A stretch of DNA of 64,000 nucleotides from Rhodobacterales bacterium 52_120_T64 (GCA_002162875.1 MABA01000015.1:62001-126000), one strand, 5' to 3'. Shown: positions 27,281 to 35,936, counted from the first letter of the stretch. Notes: generated from the sequence alone by a model not told the origin. Numbers and translations are program-made.

Positions 27281-28689
27281 TGCGATGGTTAATCCCCAAG
27301 TCCTTGCGCGGACAATTGGTGCTGATGATCCTTGCGACTTTTGTGGTTGTGCAGGGCTTCAGCCTTTGGCTGTTTATAGATGAACGTAGGCTCGCGGTGC
27401 GGGCAGCATTGGAGCAAGAAGCAGGCGGACGCGCGGCTAATCTGGTCCGACTACTCGAAGCGGCACCTCAAGAATTGCATCCAGAAATCTTGAGATCCGC
27501 AGATTCACCGCTTGTGCGCTTCGCTATGGCTTCTTCTGCATCTGTTGACCATGCCGATCACGATGACAACGGATCGGTTATTTTGCAAATTCAACGTCTG
27601 CTTGATGAGAACAATGCTCGTGAAATCAGGGCTGAATTGCACCGAGTGGGTCCGCCTCAAGCCATTTCGGAAATCCCACCCGAAATGAGACAAATGCATG
27701 CAAATATGATGGGTACCGATTTGGCGTCAGTCGAATTGCTGATTTCGATTGCATTGCAGGACGGCAATTGGCTGAACGTTTCGACCAGATTTCATCGCCC
27801 CCCCATTCAGTGGCCTTGGGTATCCGTTTTCTCATTTGGTTTGGCTACATTGATAATAATGTCCATCGTCTGGATTGCGTTGAGCCGTTTGACCGGACCG
27901 CTCAGAAAGCTCGCGGATTCGGCTGAAAGCCTTGGCAGAGGTGAAACTGTGCCGGAGTTGTCTGAACAAGGACCGGAAGAGTTACGCCTCTTAACGATGG
28001 CGTTCAACAATATGCAGGCACGTCTGACCCGTTTTGTTTCGGAACGCACCAGAATGTTGGCGGCCCTGGGGCATGACCTGCGTTCTCCGCTGACCGCGAT
28101 GCGCGTACGATCTGAGATGGTTGAAGATACTGAAACCCGCGAACGCTTGATTGCGATCATTGCTGAAATGCAGGAGATGGTTGATTCCACGCTTTCCTTT
28201 GCCCGGGGAATGGTGACGTCGGAAGAAAGCCGGTCGGTCGACATGTATGAATTTCTCGACGAGTTAATTGCTGATTTGGTAGCGGTTGGCGGCGCCGTAA
28301 AACTGGACGCACAGCCCGGGATGAACGTCCGGATCAAGCCTGTTGCCATGCGCCGTGCAATACGCAACGTGATTGAAAACGCCATACGATATGGCCAACA
28401 GGCAGATGTGAAAGCTGAAATTGCAGAAAATGTGGTCAGGATTGTCATTTCTGATATAGGCGAAGGTATACCCGAGGCTGATTTGGAAAGGGTTTTTGAC
28501 CCCTTTGTTCGAATTGAAAAGTCCAGAAGCCTTGAAACCGGCGGTACCGGGCTGGGGCTATCCATCGCACGAACGGTAATTCACGCCCACGGCGGAGAAA
28601 TAAAGTTGTCGAATAACCCGCAAGGCGGCCTCAAGGTTGAAGTCGTCATCCCAGTTTATACCGAACTGCAAGGCGTCGGGCAGATTTAG
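27280..28689 (+). CDS. Membrane sensor histidine kinase
   Basis: 469 aa from ATG 27280, which overlaps the regulator stop (TGATG). Two transmembrane helices (~10-30 and ~180-205) enclose a periplasmic sensor domain of about 150 residues; a HAMP domain follows, then the H-box ALGHDLRSPLTAMR (H ~264), N-box, and G-boxes DIGEGIPEADLERVFDPF and GGTGLGLSI. Phosphorylates the regulator encoded just upstream. The sensor domain contains several Met and His residues (MRQMHANMMG), compatible with metal sensing. Confidence 0.92.
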   Translation: MRWLIPKSLRGQLVLMILATFVVVQGFSLWLFIDERRLAVRAALEQEAGGRAANLVRLLEAAPQELHPEILRSADSPLVRFAMASSASVDHADHDDNGSVILQIQRLLDENNAREIRAELHRVGPPQAISEIPPEMRQMHANMMGTDLASVELLISIALQDGNWLNVSTRFHRPPIQWPWVSVFSFGLATLIIMSIVWIALSRLTGPLRKLADSAESLGRGETVPELSEQGPEELRLLTMAFNNMQARLTRFVSERTRMLAALGHDLRSPLTAMRVRSEMVEDTETRERLIAIIAEMQEMVDSTLSFARGMVTSEESRSVDMYEFLDELIADLVAVGGAVKLDAQPGMNVRIKPVAMRRAIRNVIENAIRYGQQADVKAEIAENVVRIVISDIGEGIPEADLERVFDPFVRIEKSRSLETGGTGLGLSIARTVIHAHGGEIKLSNNPQGGLKVEVVIPVYTELQGVGQI

Positions 28690-28804
28690 AAATGACATTT
28701 TTGTTAGTAGGATTTCTTGCGACTTCTTGTCTATAATACAAAAAATTGAACGCGGTCATATGTGGATGGATGGGCGCGATAAAGTAGACAAGGCACTGAA
28801 TCAT

Positions 28805-29434
28805 ATGATGAACCGCCGTCGATTCACTGCTACGGGCATTGCCGCAAGCACGATTTGTATCGGAAGCCCAAACTTCGCCCACGAACGCGGAGAGCCTTAT
28901 ATATTGCGGGAAGATTTAATGCCCCGGGAAGTGCGGCTCAAGACATCGTTACCGACCGGCGAACTCCATATCGACCCTAACAATTTCGCGCTTTATTGGA
29001 CTTTGGAAGACAACCGCGCAGTCAGATTTGCAGTAGGAGTGGGGCGAAGCAATCTTTATCACCCAGGCACATTTTTTGTTGGGGCAAAACGCGAGTGGCC
29101 GTGGTGGAAACCAACACCAGACATGATGGAGCGCAACCCCGATAGCTATGCCGAGTTTGCGGAAGGTATGCCATTCGAAAAAGGCCAACCTGGCGGCATT
29201 GATAATCCTCTCGGCGCCCGCGCGATGTATCTTTATAACGGGTCCGGACAGGACACATACCTGCGTATCCATGGAACCAATGATCCGAGTACTATCGGCA
29301 TCGCGGTTTCCAACGGCTGTGCTCGGCTGGTTAATGATCAAGTGAGCGAATTGTACGAACTAATCCCGTTGGGGACAAAGGTTGTGCTGTACGAAAAAAC
29401 AGGTGGAGCGGCAGCGCACAGTGATATTTCCTGA
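28805..29434 (+). CDS. L,D-transpeptidase (YkuD domain)
   Basis: 209 aa from ATG 28805 (AAGG about 11 nt upstream). Tat signal MMNRRRFTATGIAAS, then a YkuD domain with the catalytic motif HGTN (~154) and SNGCARL (Cys ~171). Periplasmic enzyme that forms 3-3 peptidoglycan crosslinks or attaches proteins to peptidoglycan. L,D-transpeptidases are inhibited by copper, which may explain an extra copy here (inference). Follows the kinase gene by 115 nt; a TATAAT at 28732-28737 could give it its own promoter. Confidence 0.88.
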   Translation: MMNRRRFTATGIAASTICIGSPNFAHERGEPYILREDLMPREVRLKTSLPTGELHIDPNNFALYWTLEDNRAVRFAVGVGRSNLYHPGTFFVGAKREWPWWKPTPDMMERNPDSYAEFAEGMPFEKGQPGGIDNPLGARAMYLYNGSGQDTYLRIHGTNDPSTIGIAVSNGCARLVNDQVSELYELIPLGTKVVLYEKTGGAAAHSDIS

Positions 29435-29577
29435 GACGTTCTTCCAGCAATTAACTTTATGCAAGCCAATGAGCATTCCCGGGGAAATTGCCGATTAGTT
29501 TTAGCTGAAATCGCGCGAATTTAACAACGATTGTCGTCTTATCGCGGTTTCTTTTGGGTATGAACGGACGATTTGAA

Positions 29578-29600
29578 CGGGCGTGCAATAAACACGCCCG
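29578..29600. terminator. Hairpin downstream of cupredoxin gene
   Basis: Perfect 8-bp stem CGGGCGTG/CACGCCCG with a 7-nt loop, 22 nt beyond the end of the leftward cupredoxin gene. No clear T-run. Confidence 0.5.
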
Positions 29601-29621
29601 CCCCATTGTTTCGCGTCAACT

Positions 29622-30152
29622 TTAAATCATGTTCAGAATTTCGCGCATACCGCTCTCCCGGTGACCAGGCAAGTTACACGACATTTCGGTCGCTGCGTTA
29701 CCGTCAAATGTCCAGATGACTTCTCCGGTTTTTCCTGGCTCAACAAGTAGGCTGTTTGCGTCGTCATGGCTACTACCCATAGAACTCATCATGACTGTAT
29801 TTACACGATCGACTTCGATCATGCCATTGTCCATCATTTCCATCATTTCGCCGGCATGAGCCAAATGCATTTCTTCAGTGGCGATGCTGAATTCATGAAG
29901 AAATTCACCTGTATTTGTCACGATAAATCGGACCGTTTCGCCTGATACCAGGTCGTAATCGCTGGCCGAAAAGAACATTTCGCCCATTTCGACATTGATG
30001 GTGCGATCAATATGACCTGCTTGACCGGGCTGGCCAATATTGGGCGTTTCACTATGGCTGTCGGAATGGCCAGCGCCTGCTAAGGCATTTGTTGCAGTGA
30101 AAGCGGTGAAAACGACCGCCACGGCCGTTGCGGAAAGTGTAGTATGTTTCAT
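29622..30152 (-). CDS. Periplasmic cupredoxin (plastocyanin-like)
   Basis: 176 aa from ATG 30152, chosen for AGGA just upstream and a signal peptide (SATAVAVVFTAFTATNALA). The cupredoxin domain has an N-terminal His (LHEFSIAT) and the C-terminal ligand loop C-x4-H-x4-M (CNLPGHRESGM), i.e. a type 1 copper site. A Met/Glu insert (AHAGEMMEMMDNGM) sits between. Such proteins (CopI/AcoP-like) give copper tolerance or carry electrons. Downstream of a small exported protein gene on the same strand. Confidence 0.88.
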   Translation of the reverse strand: MKHTTLSATAVAVVFTAFTATNALAGAGHSDSHSETPNIGQPGQAGHIDRTINVEMGEMFFSASDYDLVSGETVRFIVTNTGEFLHEFSIATEEMHLAHAGEMMEMMDNGMIEVDRVNTVMMSSMGSSHDDANSLLVEPGKTGEVIWTFDGNAATEMSCNLPGHRESGMREILNMI

Positions 30153-30201
30153 TGTTAGTCCTGAAAATTGTATTGATTTAACCCAAATGGGCAGATGTCT
30201 G

Positions 30202-30537
30202 TCAGGACAGGTATTTAGGAGGAGGCGGATCAAGACCCGGTGTATAAAAATCATGTAACGAATTGGTAGGAGTAGCATGGCCTATTTGTGCAAACGACCG
30301 AACTATATATGTGCTGCGCCAATCTGGTAAACCATGCGCGCTGCACCAGACACCGCCATGGCACACGCCGGACTGATCAAGAGTTTCAAGAGTGTCCAAT
30401 GGCATCTGATGTTCGGCAATCTGAGATGTTTCATGCGGGTGCAGGTCTGCGACGGAACCCACAGTGCCGAACACTACAAGTGCCAGAATTGTGGCCGTCA
30501 AAATTGTTCTTAATGCCAGTACCAGACTCAAAATCAA
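30202..30537 (-). CDS. Small exported protein with CxxxxxC motif
   Basis: 111 aa. It has only a TTG start at 30537, in a frame closed immediately upstream. Hydrophobic N-terminus (ILTATILALVVFGTVGSVA), then His residues (DLHPHETSQIAEHQM) and a Cys pair in GVCHGGVWCSAHG, a plausible metal site; the C-terminus ends in a Pro-rich tail (GLDPPPPKYL). Not recognised as a named family. Precedes the cupredoxin gene by 49 nt, under a CueR-like promoter at 30822. Confidence 0.6.
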   Translation of the reverse strand: MILSLVLALRTILTATILALVVFGTVGSVADLHPHETSQIAEHQMPLDTLETLDQSGVCHGGVWCSAHGLPDWRSTYIVRSFAQIGHATPTNSLHDFYTPGLDPPPPKYLS

Positions 30538-31023
30538 TCAATCCCGTTCTCGTGCCGCACATCGTGTACAGATGTCACAATATTCATTACATTTACACGA
30601 ATTAGCGCATCATCAGATTGCACATTTACCGCAAGCCTTTGTTGCCTATTTATGCAGTCTTGTTCTGTCATGAGAGAGATCGTACAGGTACGATAGTCGA
30701 ATCCTGGCGCAGACAGGAACCAAACTTCCACCCACAATAAAAGGAAGCATCTTTTAGATGAACCAATTCCGTTGTCATTGCTCTGCCTCAGTCGACGCTC
30801 CCTATGGATGAGAGCTAAAATGTTAGATAGGGATCCAGTTCTAGAAGGTCAACCGGTGTCGTTGAGCTCTTAATTGTAAAATTTGACCCTAGCTATCGAA
30901 AAGACCTACTTTGTGGATAACTTTTGGGTGCACTCCGCGATTATTAATAGAATTCATAAGCGATAGCATAGACGAATCTGGGGACCACAAGCATTGGCGA
31001 TTGAGCGAACCGATTTACTTTGA
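30538..31023. other. Gap with promoter and no convincing gene
   Basis: 486 nt between the small exported protein and the IS30 remnant. It contains the CueR-like promoter at 30822-30852 and a leftward frame (30737-30534) that overlaps the next gene by TTGA but has only TTG/GTG starts and no recognisable protein. The rest looks like insertion scar. Confidence 0.5.
30822..30852 (-). promoter_or_regulatory. CueR-like promoter of cupredoxin operon
   Basis: Reverse strand TTGACC (30852-30847), 19-bp spacer, TCTAAC (30827-30822). The left half-site (ACCTTC) is good, the right half is degenerate. Confidence 0.5.
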
Positions 31024-31332
31024 CCGCTGCCGTATAGAAAGGATGCGCATCCGCCTTTGGCAAATGAGCTGCCTCGTGCAACCAAGAGTATGGGTACAAA
31101 AGCCTGGTTCTGCGATCCGTCTGCACCATGGCAAAAAGGCAGCGTTGAGAATATGAATAAAAGAATCCGACGCTATCTGCCGCGCGAAACACCTGTTCTG
31201 GCAACGACAAATCTATCAATCAAATCGATTTGCGATACCCTGAATGCAACCCCACGCAAATGCCTCGGATATAGAACGCCTAACGAGGTTTTCAGTGAAA
31301 AGCTGAGAAACATTCAGCGGGCGACTTGTTGA
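31024..31332 (+). pseudogene. IS30-family transposase, 3' remnant
   Basis: About 100 residues matching the end of the DDE domain of IS30-type transposases: WFCDPSAPWQKGSVENMN, containing the last catalytic Glu, then RRYLPRET and LNATPRKCLGYRTPNEVF. The frame is closed by a stop at 31021-31023, and the N-terminal DNA-binding part and the two catalytic Asp residues are missing. A dead relic marking the junction between the metal module and the Lnt/lux region. Confidence 0.85.
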
Positions 31333-31516
31333 AGTTGAAAACGAAATGTCGCAACTGGCCTTGAAATTACACGCAAAGTTAGAATGTCCCACATCTGCAA
31401 ATTAGAAATGGTACGCTCCCATTTTCTGTGTCTCCGACTGCGGAACGCGCACATAAGAGATACAATTTATCAAAAATGTGATTTTATTGAAGGCCTATCT
31501 GAAACGAAATCTGCAC

Positions 31517-33094
31517 TCAAGGGAATACTCCAAATCTGGGTGTCACAGTTTTTCGAAGGCATGCCACAACGGCCGATCCAATCAGAACCATAATAATTAA
31601 CCCTACATCAACCTGAACCCCAAACTTCCAAAATAGGGTAGGCGCAAATGTACGCGGCAATGCGTGGATCAAAATCTGCCTGGTGTCGAAACCTGAGACC
31701 TGCAAAACGCTTCCATCTGGGCCAATAATAGCAGAAATCCCGGTTGCCGCAGCCCGAACAACTGGTATGCCTGTTTCGACCGCCCGAATACTGGCCTGAT
31801 CTCGGGCTTGTAGTGCGCCAAAATTGCCAAGTAATGAATCCGCCGAAATTATCGAGAGCAAATCTGGACGCTGGGGCAGGGATTTTCCATGTATTGGAAA
31901 CGCTCCGTCATAACAAATCAGCGGCGCAATGTTCGGAATCCGGATTGATGTTTTAAAAACCGCGGGGTTGGATCCAGAAAAAAGTGATGCGGAATCATGT
32001 GCCCAAGGTACGATCGACTTTTCAGCCACAGGCGCAAGATGGACTTTGTCGTACTGCTGAACACTGTTTAATGTGGGCTCATAAAAAAACGCGCTGTTGG
32101 AAATCTGCCCTAAGTCTCCGGTACCAGGAGCTCCAAACAATATGGGGATATCCAGGTTTTCGCGAAACCTGTCAAAGATAGGATCACCACTATTTATCAG
32201 ACGTGTAACAGCATTTTCCGGTGCGATTATTAGATCGGCGTTTTGGATTTGAGCCCTGAGAGCCATCTGCATAAGCCGGTTTTCAAGCTCGACATCGTAT
32301 CCATCAGTCCATTTCAAAGATTGTTCAGCATTATGCTGAATTACGGCAACACGGTACTCATGAAACTCAACCTTTTCAGGATTGGCGGCATATAGGCCGA
32401 CTGATACCAAACCCATTACCAAAAGCGCCGATTTGTATTTTTTGCCAATTATAAGCGAGGTGGGCAGGCAGACCGACAGGCTTATCAAAAACACGCCGCC
32501 AAGACTCGCAAGTTGGAGCAAAGGGGTATTGATCCACATATATCCAAACTGGGCATTTGGAAATTGCCCAAGGGTAGTGCGTAAGAGATCGGCGACTGGA
32601 ATGGCAAGGCCAAAGAGCCAGGCACGATCAGCCATACGGGTTGGAAATAAACTGATAACACACAACATGCTTGCCCAAAAAAGGGCAGCGTACAATGCGA
32701 CGCCAAGTACCGAGAGCACTGCAAATGTCACATTCGGGTTTTCGGAGGAAAGATAGAAGAAACCAACCCAATGAAGCGACACCAAAAAGTATCCCATTGC
32801 ATAGGAGAAGCCTGAGATTGTTTTGGCGACGGTGCTTGTGTGTTTTTGCCAAATGAGAGTGAAGAGCGCAAAGGATGCCAGGCTCAGCCATACATATCCA
32901 AATGGGAGATGGCTAAATGTCGCCATTATTCCGAGAAAAAAAGGTAATAAAACAGCATTGAACAAACGTATTGCAGATATTCTACTGCGGGTTTGAGAGA
33001 GTAAAATTTGGGTCCTGTTATTCAAATACACAAAAAATCCGGGTTTCAGAAAGTCGCGCTTATATTGGTGGCAGGCGTTAAATTTGCGTAACAT
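31517..33094 (-). CDS. lnt: Apolipoprotein N-acyltransferase (Lnt/CutE)
   Basis: 525 aa inner-membrane enzyme adding the third acyl chain to lipoproteins. N-terminal half of about six to eight transmembrane helices, then a nitrilase-like periplasmic domain with the catalytic triad visible: Glu in APENAV, Lys in YDKVHLAP, Cys in LICYDGAFP. ATG 33094 has GGAA 8 nt upstream. Normally a chromosomal single-copy gene, historically also named cutE for copper sensitivity. Here it stands alone between an IS30 scar and an AT-rich stretch, probably an extra copy. Confidence 0.92.
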   Translation of the reverse strand: MLRKFNACHQYKRDFLKPGFFVYLNNRTQILLSQTRSRISAIRLFNAVLLPFFLGIMATFSHLPFGYVWLSLASFALFTLIWQKHTSTVAKTISGFSYAMGYFLVSLHWVGFFYLSSENPNVTFAVLSVLGVALYAALFWASMLCVISLFPTRMADRAWLFGLAIPVADLLRTTLGQFPNAQFGYMWINTPLLQLASLGGVFLISLSVCLPTSLIIGKKYKSALLVMGLVSVGLYAANPEKVEFHEYRVAVIQHNAEQSLKWTDGYDVELENRLMQMALRAQIQNADLIIAPENAVTRLINSGDPIFDRFRENLDIPILFGAPGTGDLGQISNSAFFYEPTLNSVQQYDKVHLAPVAEKSIVPWAHDSASLFSGSNPAVFKTSIRIPNIAPLICYDGAFPIHGKSLPQRPDLLSIISADSLLGNFGALQARDQASIRAVETGIPVVRAAATGISAIIGPDGSVLQVSGFDTRQILIHALPRTFAPTLFWKFGVQVDVGLIIMVLIGSAVVACLRKTVTPRFGVFP

Positions 33095-33383
33095 TTAATG
33101 TTCCAAAGGTTCCATGACTTGTCTTTTATCTCTTGGGGTCAATGCTACAGCGCCGAGAAACACACCAATCACAATTAGTAATAATATTCATAAATAATTA
33201 TGTTCTCAGTAATAAGATATTTTCTTCACTATCGTCAAATACTAACTAATTAGGACAATTTATAATAAGTTACGGAAAATACCAATTTGCCCAATCCCAC
33301 CAAAATTAGCAAATTAGACAAGATATGATGCAAACTTATTTAAATAACCAAAGCGTTGAATAATCTGAGAAGTGGTTATAAAT
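33095..33383. other. AT-rich intergenic stretch
   Basis: 289 nt, strongly AT-rich compared with both flanks, no ORF or hairpin of note. Marks the start of a low-GC segment that extends through the lux genes to about 36 kb and is probably of foreign origin. Confidence 0.5.
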
Positions 33384-33758
33384 ATGTTTATGATTAAGGA
33401 CTATTGCTCGGATCCACTTAGCGACCCGAAGAAAGGGAGCATTTATAAAATGTACAGATCAACAACTGGTGGCTATGCCAAAATGAGCGAAGTCGAAAAC
33501 CTTATTGATCAGGATGGCTACTCTCTAGAATATGTAGCTGCTAAAAACGCCAAAGGCGAAGACGGGTGGGGGATGATTGTTGTTTCCCCCGATGGTGAAA
33601 AGTATGACGTTGTTAATGATACGGTGAATAGCAGAAAAATATATATCAACGCCGAACGCATGTATCAATTTATTGGCAGAATGACGCCTGATATTGAAAA
33701 TATAACGCTGCCAATGCTCGATAAATATAAAGTAAAAAAATCATCGCGTAAAAAATAG
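33384..33758 (+). CDS. Hypothetical protein
   Basis: 124 aa from ATG 33384 (a GTG four codons upstream is possible). Soluble, charged, with a Lys-rich C-terminus (KYKVKKSSRKK). No recognisable domain. Convergent with the luxR gene 10 nt away, in the AT-rich segment. Confidence 0.55.
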   Translation: MFMIKDYCSDPLSDPKKGSIYKMYRSTTGGYAKMSEVENLIDQDGYSLEYVAAKNAKGEDGWGMIVVSPDGEKYDVVNDTVNSRKIYINAERMYQFIGRMTPDIENITLPMLDKYKVKKSSRKK

Positions 33759-33768
33759 TCGAAATTTC

Positions 33769-34392
33769 TTAATTGGAAAAATAGTTGCGTGTGATAGCAA
33801 TCGCAACCGCATGTGTAATGGAATTGGCCCCGAGTTTATCGCGGGCTTTTGAAGCACGTACATTAATGGTCCCACGGCTTACACCCAACTTATCTGCCAT
33901 CTGTGAATAATCGAAGCCATCGCGCGCAAGAGCAAGCACCTCCATTTCTTTGTCGGTGAGACCGGCACGACCTTCCACAATATTGGACAAACGTGACCAG
34001 CGGACTGAAAGACTCATCATTTCACCATCCGTTAACTCACGATCCTGACGAGACACTGACAGGATCGTTTTAGAATTGTTTACTTTTCGCGAAAAGAGAG
34101 CGCCATAGTTAAGGCCGTGAACGCGAGCTTTCCTAAACACACCCCTGACATCCGGCAATTTAATTTCAGACCAACGGATATTACCCTCATACATTAGCGG
34201 CCAAACAACCGCTGGGTCGGCGAAATGCATGGAGGCGCCTTCATATTCGTCTTGCCATTTTTTCGGGAATGTAGACCAAAAATGCTCCGGGCCCTTAAAA
34301 CTGACATTGAAAGCAAGAATACTGCCCATTGTTGAAATCTCGGTTATCGATTCCATTTCGGAGTCGAAACCGGGTATTAAAGTTTGAAGCAT
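33769..34392 (-). CDS. luxR: LuxR-family quorum-sensing regulator
   Basis: 207 aa from ATG 34392 (AGG 7 nt upstream). N-terminal autoinducer-binding domain with the conserved pattern W-x3-Y-x8-DP (KKWQDEYEGASMHFADP) and a downstream W (IRWSEI); C-terminal LuxR helix-turn-helix (LTDKEMEVLALARDGFDYSQ ... GVSRGTINVRASKARDKLGA). Should bind an acyl-homoserine lactone made by the neighbouring LuxI and regulate transcription. Divergent from the luxI side, beside the conjugation genes. Confidence 0.9.
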   Translation of the reverse strand: MLQTLIPGFDSEMESITEISTMGSILAFNVSFKGPEHFWSTFPKKWQDEYEGASMHFADPAVVWPLMYEGNIRWSEIKLPDVRGVFRKARVHGLNYGALFSRKVNNSKTILSVSRQDRELTDGEMMSLSVRWSRLSNIVEGRAGLTDKEMEVLALARDGFDYSQMADKLGVSRGTINVRASKARDKLGANSITHAVAIAITRNYFSN

Positions 34393-34509
34393 TATAAACC
34401 TAATAAAATAATTTTTAATTAAAAATCCAACATACATTGAGAAATCGTAAAATAGTTAAACAATCGTCTATTACTTTAATCTATTACTATAGTTTAACAG
34501 GTGAAGAAA

Positions 34510-34524
34510 ACACTTTTCAAGTGT
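34510..34524. promoter_or_regulatory. Inverted repeat in the lux intergenic region
   Basis: ACACTT-TTC-AAGTGT, a perfect 6-bp inverted repeat between luxR and the rightward genes. Too short for a classical 18-20 bp lux box, but the best dyad here and a candidate operator. Confidence 0.3.
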
Positions 34525-34582
34525 GAACATATGTTGTGACTGCACCCAGAGATGTAATTTCGTTACAAATAGGGTGATAGAA

Positions 34583-34858
34583 ATGGTTGCAGAACAGCAA
34601 GCCTCAAGCGGGAAAGGGCTATTGGTCCAGTTCACCAAAGGTATGGTCGACACGCTAGGTATATACTTTGATAAGTACGCCTCCGAAGGAGTTATAAATC
34701 TTGAATCTAATCAAATGGGTTTGTGGTTAATTAACCCACGAAACAGCTCCCGCCAGTTTCTTGGAAAAGCGACGCTGGTTGGGCGAAATACAATTCGAGT
34801 TCCGGGCCATGTTCACCGCCAGTCTGAATGTGGGGAAAAAGCCGTTGCGAAAGGCTAG
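34583..34858 (+). CDS. Hypothetical protein upstream of luxI
   Basis: 91 aa from ATG 34583. No recognised domain; the central part (FDKYASEGVINLESNQMGLW) looks like a folded protein, the C-terminus less so. Its 3' end overlaps the start of luxI in another frame, so translation may be coupled. Confidence 0.45.
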   Translation: MVAEQQASSGKGLLVQFTKGMVDTLGIYFDKYASEGVINLESNQMGLWLINPRNSSRQFLGKATLVGRNTIRVPGHVHRQSECGEKAVAKG

Positions 34859-35414
34859 TATAGTAAGCTTGCCAGAGGGAGCCAAAAAATGGAATCTGGT
34901 AGTGGCATTTTTGAAGCTCCGAAAAGAAGTTTTCATTCACGAATTATCTTGGCCGCTATTTCACGCTGACCAAATGGAGTTTGAACAATACGACAGCCCG
35001 GCTACGAGATACATTATTTTCCATGATGATGATAAAGTATTAGGGGGCGCACGTCTTTTGAGAACCGACTGGCAGCTTTCACGCGGGAAGGTCAAATACA
35101 CCTACATGATCCGCGATGCATATAATGGACTGCTTCCTGGGCTATCGACCGAAATATGCAGTTCTGAACCACCAGTAGATTCCGACGTTTGGGAAATGAC
35201 GCGGTTTGTTTCGCGGGATGGTGAAATGGTTGGCGCAGAAATAATAAAAGCCGGAATTGAATATCTAACTTCAATAAAGGCCAAGCGATGTTTGTTTCTA
35301 AGTTCACCCGCGTTCATGAGGGTAGGGCGAAGAATGGGATATCAAGCAACAGCGCTTGGCCCAATAATCAGCAATAAAGACGGCAGGTTTTTGGCATTTA
35401 GTTGCGAATTATAA
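34809..35414 (+). CDS. luxI: Acyl-homoserine-lactone synthase (LuxI family)
   Basis: About 201 aa. The autoinducer synthase signature is intact: R-x3-F-x5-W (LRKEVFIHELSW), E-x2-QYD (EFEQYD), GGARLLRT and WEMTRFVSRD, including the invariant Arg, Phe, Trp, Asp, Glu and Arg residues. Makes an acyl-HSL from SAM and acyl-ACP. The start is uncertain: ATG 34809 has a poor ribosome site, TTG 34842 has GGGGA about 10 nt upstream and gives a more typical LuxI N-terminus. Pairs with luxR at 33769. Confidence 0.88.
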   Translation: MFTASLNVGKKPLRKASIVSLPEGAKKWNLVVAFLKLRKEVFIHELSWPLFHADQMEFEQYDSPATRYIIFHDDDKVLGGARLLRTDWQLSRGKVKYTYMIRDAYNGLLPGLSTEICSSEPPVDSDVWEMTRFVSRDGEMVGAEIIKAGIEYLTSIKAKRCLFLSSPAFMRVGRRMGYQATALGPIISNKDGRFLAFSCEL

Positions 35415-35433
35415 ATAGGAAGAACGGAAAATT

Positions 35434-35826
35434 ATGTACGGTAGGCAAGACGCACAAATTGAAAACACACAAACAACGATGTTGGACGGCAAACACCGAA
35501 CAGGTCTAGGTATATGTGTGGCTGATGCATTTATTGATATAAATAAAATACAATCGAATATCGGATATGTAACCCTCTGGGGCACAACAAAATTGGAATT
35601 GATTTTGGGTGTAGTGCCGACCAACGGAAAGATTAAATTAGTTGGCATAAATCAAAAAGCAATTGTTGAAAAAGGCGTCTCGGAAGTAATTGTTAAATTC
35701 AACAAAGGTGCAGATGACGCCCATGACTGTGTTTTGATAGGAAAAGCGGCAAAATGTGTTGATGGAACAATCGATATACAATTGTTTGGTACACCGTTCC
35801 CCACAAGCGAGTTGATTATACGGTAG
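35434..35826 (+). CDS. Hypothetical protein
   Basis: 130 aa with ribosome site AGGAAG 14 nt upstream of the ATG. Predicted soluble, beta-rich (alternating hydrophobic strands such as KLELILGVVP and VSEVIVKFNKG). No known family. Follows luxI by 19 nt, so may be co-transcribed and quorum controlled. Confidence 0.55.
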   Translation: MYGRQDAQIENTQTTMLDGKHRTGLGICVADAFIDINKIQSNIGYVTLWGTTKLELILGVVPTNGKIKLVGINQKAIVEKGVSEVIVKFNKGADDAHDCVLIGKAAKCVDGTIDIQLFGTPFPTSELIIR

Positions 35827-35915
35827 TATTTGGCTGATTTCTGGCAGGTTCCCTTTCAGTAATTTCGGAGAAGTTGAGACGCATCATTCCACCGACGCTA
35901 CCTATTTAGTCATCT

Positions 35916-35936
35916 CCCCGTCGGCGAGCCACGGGG
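35916..35936. terminator. Possible hairpin terminator
   Basis: Stem CCCCGT/ACGGGG with a 9-nt loop, between the convergent hypothetical gene and rpsU. No T-run. Confidence 0.3.

Noticed and set aside
27807-28565. Long antisense frame in the kinase gene
   Set aside because: Mirror of the coding bias of the kinase; Ser/Arg-rich non-protein-like translation.
30534-30737. Leftward frame overlapping the small exported protein
   Set aside because: Starts with TTG, no ribosome site, composition not protein-like; the overlap may be chance.
34438-34582. Classical lux box
   Set aside because: No 18-20 bp dyad of the ACCTG...CAGGT type was found, only a short inverted repeat and repeated TCTATTAC.
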